Below, in pieces: positions 47,480-53,319 of a stretch of 53,319 nt of DNA (position 1 is the first letter of the stretch; each line of letters begins with the position of its first letter). The notes below the pieces were generated by a model. The model saw nothing but the letters and a program-made list of their open reading frames with translations. It made no database searches and was not told the origin of the DNA. Where the stretch lies: positions 1 through 53,319 of the IMG/VR virus record IMGVR_UViG_3300013212_000038. One strand, written 5' to 3'. The stretch is from a virus. The translations under genes were made by a program, and so were the position numbers.

Positions 47480-47945
47480 GGATGCTCGCAAGCACTTCAT
47501 CTATGACCCGGAGACCGGCGTCATAGAGAGGCGCGATAGCAGCCGCAAGCGTCGCCTTCACACCGGCACGCTGAATGGCCGCAAAGACACGGCCTATGTC
47601 GTGCTGTGCGTTGACGGAAAGAAGTTCTACGGCCATCGCATCGCTTGGCTGATCTCCTTCGGTGCTATTCCGGACGGAATGGTCGTCGACCACATCGACG
47701 GCGATGGCACGAACAACCGACTGTCCAACCTCCGGGCTGTCAGCAAGTCAGCCAATCAGCGCAACCGTCGCCGCCCTCACAGCGGCTCGGTGACTGGCGT
47801 CGCGGGCGTGACGCCGCACCGCGGCGGTTTTTCTGTCTACGTCGCGGGCCGCTATGTCGGCTGGACGAAGGACTTCTTTGAGGCGTGCTGCATCCGCAAG
47901 GGTGGAGAGCAGCGCCATGGCTACACCAACAGGACAACGCAATGA
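47469..47945 (+). CDS. HNH homing endonuclease (HNH_3 with AP2-like C-terminus), 158 aa
   Basis: From the ATG at 47469 (inside the last codons of the upstream gene), the protein has IYDPETGVIERRDSSRKRR, a core of GHRIAWLISFGAIPDGMVVD and HIDGDGTNNRLSNLRAVSKS with the His-Asn-Asn-Arg signature, and an AP2-like end (HRGGFSVYVAGRYVGWTKDF). It splits the annealing protein from the exonuclease and overlaps both, a typical mobile insertion. Confidence 0.88.
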   Translation: MTPEDARKHFIYDPETGVIERRDSSRKRRLHTGTLNGRKDTAYVVLCVDGKKFYGHRIAWLISFGAIPDGMVVDHIDGDGTNNRLSNLRAVSKSANQRNRRRPHSGSVTGVAGVTPHRGGFSVYVAGRYVGWTKDFFEACCIRKGGEQRHGYTNRTTQ

Positions 47946-49738
47946 AGATCAAGGCAACCATCATTGACCACGCGCAAGGGTCGCCCGCCTGGCTGGCGCA
48001 TCGCGCACGCAGCCTCAACGCGAGCGACCTAGCTGCGGCCATGGGCCTCTCAAAGTACAAGACCCGCGTCCAGCTGCTCGCCGAGAAGGCGACGGGCATA
48101 GCGCCTGAGGTGGACGCAGACACTCAGCGGCGTTTTGACAAGGGCCACGAGTACGAAGCAGCAGCCCGGCCGCTGGCCGAAGAGGAAACCGGCGAGGCGC
48201 TGTACCCCTGCGTCCTTGCCGCCGACGTGGAAGGCCTACCGCTGTCTGCGTCGCTGGATGGCATGGACCTGATGCAGGAAATCACTTGGGAGCACAAAAC
48301 AGCTTCTGCTGCACTGGTCGCCAGCCTGGAGGCCGGCGTCATCCCCGAGGAATACCACCCGCAGATGGAGCAGGGCCTGATGCTGTCGGGCGCCTCGCGC
48401 TGCCTGTTCTCCGCGTCAAAGGGCGACCGCGAGACGATGCGCAGCGTCTGGTACGAGTCGAACCCGGAACTGCGCGCCAAGATCATCCCGACGTGGCGTC
48501 AGTTCATGGCTGACGTAGCCGCCTACCAGCCGGGAGAGGTCGTGCCCACGGTCGTGGCCGAACCGGTTGAGGCCCTGCCCGCTGTGCTGGTCAAGGTCAG
48601 CGGCGAGATTGCCATCACCGCCAACTTCGCCACTTTCGAGGCCAAGCTGCGCGACTTCCTGGACAACCGCCTGATCCGCAAGCCCAAGACCGACCAGGAC
48701 TTCGCCGACCTGGATCTGCAGATCAAGGCCATGAAGGGCGCAGAGGCCGCGCTGGAGTCGGCCGAGGCCCAGATGCTGGCGCAGATCGCCAGCGTTGACA
48801 CGGCCAAGCGCACGAAGGACATGCTGCACAAGCTGGTCCGCGACAACCGCCTGATGGCAGAGAAGCTGCTGGCCAGCGAGAAGGAGCGCCGCAAGGCGGA
48901 GATCGTCGGCGCCGGCCAGACCAAGCTGCGCGAGCACATTGCTGCCCTCTCCAAGCGCCTGGGCTTCGCCATGCCGCCGATCGTTGCTGACATCGCCGGC
49001 TCCATCAAAGGCAAGAAGTCCCTGGCCAGCATGGAGGACGCGATCAGCACCGAGCTGGCCCGGGCCAAGATCGAGGCCAACCGCATCGCGGACCTGATCG
49101 ACGCCAACCGGCGCGCGATGGACGAGGCCCAGGCCGAGCACCTGTTCCCCGACTTCCACCAGGTGTGCACCAAGCCGGCCGACGACTTTGCCAACCTGAT
49201 CACCAGCCGCCGAGCGATCGCGGCCCAGCGCCTGGAGCAGGAGCGCGAGCGCATTCGCGCCGAAGAGGCGGCCAAGCTGGAGCGTGAAGCCGCTGCCAAG
49301 CGCGCCGCCGAGGAGCGTGAGCAGCGCGAGGCCCAGGCTCGCGCAGAAGCTCAGGCGCGCGCCCAGCGTGAGGCCGAAGAGGCTGCCACCAGGCAGGCCG
49401 AGGTGGAGCGCCAGCGCGTGGAGGCACAGCGCCAGCGCGACGCTGAAGCAGCCGCGGAGCGCGATCGCCAAGCCCGCACCCAGGCCGCGGCGCCAGCGCC
49501 CGAGGTCGTGCCGCTGCGCGCGGCCCCGGCCGCGAACGAAGCCCCAACCCTGAGCCTGGGCGAGATCAACCAGCGCATCGCGCCGCTGACCATCAACGCC
49601 GCTGGGCTCGCCTCGCTGGGCTTCCAGGCGACGAAGGTCAAGGCCTCGTGCATGTACCGCGAGACCGACTGGCCCGTGATTCACCGGGCGCTGGTCACCA
49701 AGCTCAACGAGTCGGCACCGCAGCGCCGGGCCGCCTGA
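47942..49738 (+). CDS. YqaJ/lambda-exonuclease family protein fused to a long coiled-coil region, 598 aa
   Basis: The N-terminal ~200 residues are a YqaJ nuclease: SPAWLAHRARSLNASDLAAA, KGHEYEAAARPLAEEETG, SLDGMDLMQEITWEHKTASA (catalytic D and E-x-K) and YHPQMEQGLMLSGA. It would chew 5' ends to give strands for annealing. Residues ~210-560 are long helical coil ending in Ala/Glu/Arg repeats. A C-terminal domain (LSLGEINQRIAPLTINAAGL, YRETDWPVIHRALVTKL) resembles modules found in separate phage proteins. Usual family length is ~200-330. Confidence 0.85.
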   Translation: MKIKATIIDHAQGSPAWLAHRARSLNASDLAAAMGLSKYKTRVQLLAEKATGIAPEVDADTQRRFDKGHEYEAAARPLAEEETGEALYPCVLAADVEGLPLSASLDGMDLMQEITWEHKTASAALVASLEAGVIPEEYHPQMEQGLMLSGASRCLFSASKGDRETMRSVWYESNPELRAKIIPTWRQFMADVAAYQPGEVVPTVVAEPVEALPAVLVKVSGEIAITANFATFEAKLRDFLDNRLIRKPKTDQDFADLDLQIKAMKGAEAALESAEAQMLAQIASVDTAKRTKDMLHKLVRDNRLMAEKLLASEKERRKAEIVGAGQTKLREHIAALSKRLGFAMPPIVADIAGSIKGKKSLASMEDAISTELARAKIEANRIADLIDANRRAMDEAQAEHLFPDFHQVCTKPADDFANLITSRRAIAAQRLEQERERIRAEEAAKLEREAAAKRAAEEREQREAQARAEAQARAQREAEEAATRQAEVERQRVEAQRQRDAEAAAERDRQARTQAAAPAPEVVPLRAAPAANEAPTLSLGEINQRIAPLTINAAGLASLGFQATKVKASCMYRETDWPVIHRALVTKLNESAPQRRAA

Positions 49739-49830
49739 TCAACGAGGCGGCCCAAGCCGGAGAAACGCGATCCATCGCGCGCCTTAGATGGCCGCAGGCC
49801 GCCTCACCACTTCACCACCAGGAGAGAACC

Positions 49831-50163
49831 ATGTCCAAGGAATGGAAGGCACCGCAGGCCTTTGAAGAGGGCGATGCGCCCGAGATCCCCATGGCCCAGG
49901 TCAAGAGCAGCCAGGTCGCGGCCATCGGGTACGACCCGGCCACCAAGACGCTAGCCTGCCAGTTCACCCGCGGCCCAGGCCACATCTACCACTACCCCAA
50001 CGTCGAGCCGGAGACACACGCCGCCTTCATGGCCGGCGACCTCGGCCCGGACGTTGAGCCGTCCATTGGCACGTTCTTCGGCCGGCACATCAAGCCGCTG
50101 CCGTTCAAGAAGTACCGCGCGCCGGCCGGCGATGGCCTGACGAAGCAGCCCGAGGCTGCCTGA
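49831..50163 (+). CDS. KTSC domain protein, 110 aa
   Basis: The core (QVKSSQVAAIGYDPATKTLA, CQFTRGPGHIYHYPNVEPET, GTFFGRHIKPLPFKKY) is the KTSC fold, found in phage and toxin-linked proteins of unclear role. The ATG at 49831 has GGAGAG upstream and a C/A-rich leader. The longer frame overlaps the exonuclease and is not used. Confidence 0.82.
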   Translation: MSKEWKAPQAFEEGDAPEIPMAQVKSSQVAAIGYDPATKTLACQFTRGPGHIYHYPNVEPETHAAFMAGDLGPDVEPSIGTFFGRHIKPLPFKKYRAPAGDGLTKQPEAA

Positions 50164-50320
50164 TCAACGGGGGTGAAGGCGAAAACCTGACGGAGTTCCT
50201 GCCCAAGCCGCCTCGCGCGGCTGACCGAAGCGGGCGCGAGTAGTCGCATGCGATGAAGGCCCTGGCAGCGCGGCAGGCACCCCCACCAACTTCCACCACC
50301 ACTCCATAGGAGTCGCTTTC

Positions 50321-50689
50321 ATGTCCACCCAAGACCCGGGCAAGAGCCCCGCAGCCGCCACTGACATCTCGGAGTTCATGACCGACCTGGACGGCGGCCA
50401 GTTCGAGCGCATGTTGTCGGTCGCCCTGTCCCAGTCGGCAGCTGCCGCTGTCGACAAGCAGAAGGTCGCCGAGATCAGCATCAAGTTCAAGCTGCGCCCC
50501 ATCGGCGGATCGCACATGGTTCACGTCGACCACGCGCTGACCTTCAAGAAACCCACCGAGGCTGGCGAGACCAGCGAGAAGGCGCAGCGCACCACGACGC
50601 TGCACGTCGGCAAGTTCGGGAAGCTGACGCTGGTCCCGGAGTCGCAGACCTCCTTCCTGGACAAGGCATCGGGCCAAGTCAAGGCCTGA
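50321..50689 (+). CDS. Conserved-type early phage protein, 122 aa
   Basis: Sequence DISEFMTDLDGGQFERMLSV, VAEISIKFKLRPIGGSHMVH and GKFGKLTLVPESQTSFLD. Proteins with this 'DLDGG-x-F-E' start precede DUF2303 genes in many phages. TAGGAG lies before the ATG. Function unknown. Confidence 0.7.
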   Translation: MSTQDPGKSPAAATDISEFMTDLDGGQFERMLSVALSQSAAAAVDKQKVAEISIKFKLRPIGGSHMVHVDHALTFKKPTEAGETSEKAQRTTTLHVGKFGKLTLVPESQTSFLDKASGQVKA

Positions 50690-50729
50690 AGCGCCACCCC
50701 ACCACCACCGTAACGACCGGAGCCAAGCA

Positions 50730-51557
50730 ATGCTCAACGCTGACGCCATCACGGCGCTCTCCAAGGCCGAAGCCACCACGGCCGCCAACACCGCAATCGA
50801 CACCGCCCAAGACAGCATCACCCACGTCCTGGCGCTGCCCGAGGACTTCAAGGTCCACGACCTGGAGCCCTACCTTCCCGGACGCCGCCGTGCTCGCGGC
50901 GCCATGACCACCAGCGTGCTGGCCGACTTCGCCACCTACGTGACCGCCCACGCAGAGGACGGCGCCTCGGTGTTCGTCGACAAGGACCGCATGAAGGCCA
51001 CGGCCGTGCTGAACCTTGGCAACTCCGACGCACCCGGCCATGCCGACAACCTCGCCATCATCGCCCTTGAGAAGTCGTCGGCCTACGCCGCTGTCCTGGC
51101 TATCGCCAACGGCCAGCCGCGCAAGCAAACGGACGTCGCTGAGTTCCTGGAAGACTGGGCGCCCTGCATCGCCTGCCGCAACACCGCCGACGTCATCCCA
51201 ACGGGCCAGGCCGCCGCCGCGGTGCGCACCATCACCATCGAGGCCGCGAAGAAGGTGACCAGCGCCGAGCAGCAGCTGGGCGCCGAGAAGAGCACTTTCG
51301 AATCGGTGCAGGCCAGCAGCGGCGACAACCTCCCGACTCAGATCGAGTTCCATTGCGAGGCGCCGTACTTCGGACTCTCTCCGCGGACGCTGACTCTTCG
51401 CCTGTCCGTCCTGGCGGCAGATAAGCCCATGGTCGTGCTGCGCGTCGTGAAGCTCGAAGAGCACCAGGAGGGCATGGCCGCCGAATTCGCGGAGAAGGTG
51501 CGGGCCCAGCTGAATGGCAGCCTGCCGGTGGGCATCGGCACCTACGCGCGGGCCTGA
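50730..51557 (+). CDS. DUF2303 (YfdQ-like) protein, 275 aa
   Basis: Contains VLALPEDFKVHDLEPYLPGR, RARGAMTTSVLADFATYVTA, VFVDKDRMKATAVLNLGNSD, HADNLAIIALEKSSAYAAVL and DVAEFLEDWAPCI, a clear match to the DUF2303 family of phage early proteins. These lie in recombination regions but have no settled activity. Length is usual for the family. Confidence 0.85.
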   Translation: MLNADAITALSKAEATTAANTAIDTAQDSITHVLALPEDFKVHDLEPYLPGRRRARGAMTTSVLADFATYVTAHAEDGASVFVDKDRMKATAVLNLGNSDAPGHADNLAIIALEKSSAYAAVLAIANGQPRKQTDVAEFLEDWAPCIACRNTADVIPTGQAAAAVRTITIEAAKKVTSAEQQLGAEKSTFESVQASSGDNLPTQIEFHCEAPYFGLSPRTLTLRLSVLAADKPMVVLRVVKLEEHQEGMAAEFAEKVRAQLNGSLPVGIGTYARA

Positions 51558-51559
51558 TC

Positions 51560-51721
51560 GTGGCGAGCCGCCGTAGCCGTGAGCGCCAGGCGGCTCGCCC
51601 CTGGCAGCACGCACAAGAGCCCTCCCCCATCGACTGGGCCGCCCTCGCTGCCGAGCGCGCAAGGCGCGAGCAGCAGCAGGCCCCTACGAAGCCCATCCCC
51701 TCCGCGAGCACATCGACATGA
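51560..51721 (+). CDS. Small Arg/Ala-rich protein, 53 aa
   Basis: GTG at 51560, two bases after the DUF2303 stop. The frame reads VASRRSRERQAARPWQHAQE, PSPIDWAALAAERARREQQQ and overlaps the next start as ATGA. Basic, perhaps nucleic-acid binding. Confidence 0.5.
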   Translation: MASRRSRERQAARPWQHAQEPSPIDWAALAAERARREQQQAPTKPIPSASTST

Positions 51722-52104
51722 GCGACTTGCAAAACCTCCCCGGCCTGCTGAGCTGGCTTGCCAATGGCCGGCGCGGCACCAGCAGCAACAGCATCGTTCA
51801 GCACCTCACCGGCATCCAGACCTTGAGGGGCGACTACCTCGACATCCCGCACGATCCAGACGACCTGGACCGCTGCTTGCAGCTGCTGGAAGCCGTGCCG
51901 CTTCTGCGCCCGCTGCTGCCGCAGATGGCGACCGCATCGCCGCTGTGGGCCGCACTCATTGAGCGCTGGGACGAGATCGAAGCCAGCCACCTGGACGAAG
52001 TCGGGCTGCGCTGGACGAAGGCGCGCAGCGCTCCGAAAACCTACGACCTGATGCGCTCCGTCATCGACCAGGCGCGTGCAATGCAAGAAGGAGGCGCGGC
52101 ATGA
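51718..52104 (+). CDS. Hypothetical early protein, 128 aa
   Basis: Helical (LPGLLSWLANGRRGTSSNSI; DDLDRCLQLLEAVPLLRPLL; RWDEIEASHLDEVGLRWTKA). Coupled by ATGA joints. Similar proteins are common near phage replication genes; no function. Confidence 0.62.
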   Translation: MSDLQNLPGLLSWLANGRRGTSSNSIVQHLTGIQTLRGDYLDIPHDPDDLDRCLQLLEAVPLLRPLLPQMATASPLWAALIERWDEIEASHLDEVGLRWTKARSAPKTYDLMRSVIDQARAMQEGGAA

Positions 52105-52460
52105 CCACGCAAGAAATCCAAGGTGCCCAGCCTGCACACACGCCCGGCCCGTGGGAAGTCACGCACAGCGGCAACAAGGACGACTTCCGTGGGCAATGGA
52201 CCTGGATCAACGCGGAAGGTGGGACGGTCGCGCAAGTCTTCCCGTGCGGCAACCCGCAACGCGCCTTCAAGAGCCCCGAGCTGAGCGACCTGCCTGAGCC
52301 GTCGAACGGCCGGATTGGGCAGGCCAACGCCCGCCTGATCGCCGCCGCGCCGGAGCTGCTGGAGGCGCTGGAGGACTGCTGCAAGGCGCTGCCCACCAAG
52401 GCACCCGAATACAAGCGCGCGATGGAGGCCATCGCCAAAGCCACCGGAGCCCAAGCATGA
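52101..52460 (+). CDS. Conserved-type phage protein, 119 aa
   Basis: The pattern AHTPGPWEVTHSGN ... NARLIAAAPELLEALEDCCK is a common small phage family with an H-T-P-G-P-W start and an N-A-x-L-I-A-A-A-P-E-L-L end. Role unknown. Confidence 0.72.
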   Translation: MTTQEIQGAQPAHTPGPWEVTHSGNKDDFRGQWTWINAEGGTVAQVFPCGNPQRAFKSPELSDLPEPSNGRIGQANARLIAAAPELLEALEDCCKALPTKAPEYKRAMEAIAKATGAQA

Positions 52461-52900
52461 GCAAAACCCAAGCCCCTGATCCTGCACGCGAGTTGCTGGA
52501 GGCATTCCCGGGCTGCGGCGACATGCGCGGCATGGAGAGCTGGTGCGCCCAGGTTCGCGCTTTCCTGCGTACCCCAATCCCAGCCCCTGAGGGTGCAGAT
52601 GAGCCCGAGCCGGCCGCGTGGCTGGTGACGTGGAAGGGCGGCGAGCACTTGTACTGCCACGCTCACGCATCGGAGCTGCCGGCCGTCGATCAGGCGCGAA
52701 TCATGGGCGGCAAGTGCGAACCGCTGTACCGCGTCGCCCTGGCCGCACCAGCACCCAAGGCGCCTGTGGCCCTGACGGATGAGCAGTTGACGCAGATCCT
52801 GGCATCCCATGCCGGGCCGACCATCACGCCGTATCAGATCGCCCGCGCTGTCGAAGCCGCCCACGGCATCCCCGCACCGCAGACCAAGGAGCAGCCGTGA
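52457..52900 (+). CDS. Hypothetical early protein, 147 aa
   Basis: Sequence AWLVTWKGGEHLYCHAHASE, IMGGKCEPLYRVALAAPAPK and ITPYQIARAVEAAHGIPAP. The middle resembles phage domains ending in 'EPLY' near H-T-P-G-P-W proteins. Coupled to both neighbours. Confidence 0.62.
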   Translation: MSKTQAPDPARELLEAFPGCGDMRGMESWCAQVRAFLRTPIPAPEGADEPEPAAWLVTWKGGEHLYCHAHASELPAVDQARIMGGKCEPLYRVALAAPAPKAPVALTDEQLTQILASHAGPTITPYQIARAVEAAHGIPAPQTKEQP

Positions 52901-53073
52901 GCGCCGACAAGCTGGCCGCCGAACTGGCGCGCGCCCTCAAGATCATCGGCCCGGATTGGGAAGACGCCCAGGGCCGCCCTCTCAAGGCATGGCACGCACG
53001 AGCCTCAAAGCTGGTCGCAGCTCACCGTGCTCAGACCAAGAAGCAAACCAAGGAGCCCACCAATGACCGCTGA
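52897..53073 (+). CDS. Small basic protein, 58 aa
   Basis: GTG at 52897 overlaps the upstream stop. The frame reads VSADKLAAELARALKIIGPD, RPLKAWHARASKLVAAHRAQ and ends in a Lys-rich tail. No family recognised. Confidence 0.55.
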   Translation: MSADKLAAELARALKIIGPDWEDAQGRPLKAWHARASKLVAAHRAQTKKQTKEPTNDR

Positions 53074-53319
53074 CCTGTTGCCCTGCCCGTTCTGCGGCGC
53101 ACAGCCCGAGGACGCCGACATCGGAGCCCATTCTGTGCAGTGCCCGTCATGCGCAGTCGAAGGCCCAGCCGGCTCCAACTATGACCGAGCTGGCGCAATC
53201 AAGGCTTGGAATGACCGCTCCCAAGCCCCAGCAGAGGGGGATGCGACTCGCCGCGGCCTTCTGCCGTGCCCATTCTGCGGCCGCCGGCCCGTCCTGACCG
53301 TGCGACCCGACAACGCCGA
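53063..53319 (+). CDS. Lar-like restriction-alleviation protein with tandem zinc ribbons (partial)
   Basis: AAGGAG precedes the ATG. The first unit (DLLPCPFCGAQPEDADIGAH, SVQCPSCAVEG, AGAIKAWNDRS) has the Lar-type C-P-F-C-G / C-x-x-C / W-N-x-R pattern. After a short linker a second LLPCPFCG begins and runs off the window. Lar proteins moderate type I restriction; tandem units are uncommon. Confidence 0.75.
   Translation, partial: MTADLLPCPFCGAQPEDADIGAHSVQCPSCAVEGPAGSNYDRAGAIKAWNDRSQAPAEGDATRRGLLPCPFCGRRPVLTVRPDNA

Noticed and set aside
49744-49805. Inverted repeat GAGGCGGCC / GGCCGCCTC in the gap after the exonuclease
   Set aside because: The arms are 44 bases apart and no T run follows; expected often in such GC-rich DNA.
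1-53319. CRISPR array or diversity-generating retroelement
   Set aside because: No regularly spaced repeats, no reverse transcriptase and no template/variable repeat pair, despite the BPP-1/Bcep22-like layout.
1-53319. Integrase, tRNA or tmRNA gene
   Set aside because: I found no tyrosine/serine recombinase motif and no cloverleaf; they may lie to the right of the window.

Overview
This window is most of a high-GC temperate tailed-phage genome. It is either a prophage or a phage contig; no integrase or tRNA is visible inside it. The gene set fits a short-tailed (podovirus-type) phage: an N4-gp56-type major capsid protein, a portal of about 750 residues, gp4/gp11-like and gp12-like tail adaptor and nozzle proteins, a block of probable ejection proteins and a 2963-residue polyvalent protein. 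With its acyltransferase and its spanin/SAR-endolysin lysis cassette it recalls Bcep22-like phages of Burkholderia. GC content, many GTG/TTG starts and protein style suggest a Burkholderiales (Betaproteobacteria) host. Host and phage assignments are inference, because no database search was possible.

Layout. From 1 to about 35.2 kb lies the late region, nearly all on the minus strand. Reading in transcription order (right to left) it runs: small genes, terminase small and large, portal, scaffold, capsid, decoration, tail adaptor, nozzle, tail-fibre-like proteins, internal virion proteins, GNAT and HNH genes, the giant protein, an AT-richer moron, tail fibre and a beta-propeller tailspike-like protein, the lysis cassette, and an O-acyltransferase. 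A 350-base gap at about 35.2-35.5 kb, with a strong minus-strand terminator at its right edge, separates late from early genes. From 35.5 to 43.1 kb lies the leftward early operon: Cro-like regulator, RHH protein, TTG-started replication protein, DUF6475-like loader candidate, HNH, NinB-like and Ref/HNH-like genes, tightly coupled by ATGA/GTGA overlaps.

The immunity region (43.1-43.6 kb) has a divergent Cro-like/CI-like pair around two operators of form TAGCAA-N4-TTGCTA. The same paired operators, with the same 23-bp centre spacing, recur at 45.3 kb. There they overlap a good sigma70-like promoter that drives the rightward early operon (45.4 kb to the window end): a putative annealing protein, HNH, a YqaJ exonuclease fused to a long coiled coil, KTSC, DUF2303 and Lar-like genes. 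Between the two lies a self-contained cassette (43.65-45.29 kb) with its own palindrome, three genes including a lipoprotein, and a terminator. It looks like a lysogen-expressed moron.

Most notable: two small genes with good ribosome sites buried out of frame in the giant late gene; a recurrent intergenic CGCCCACAC element directly after stop codons; two hairpins that sequester ribosome-binding sites directly before start codons (tail fibre and replication protein); and several very small coupled membrane-protein genes.
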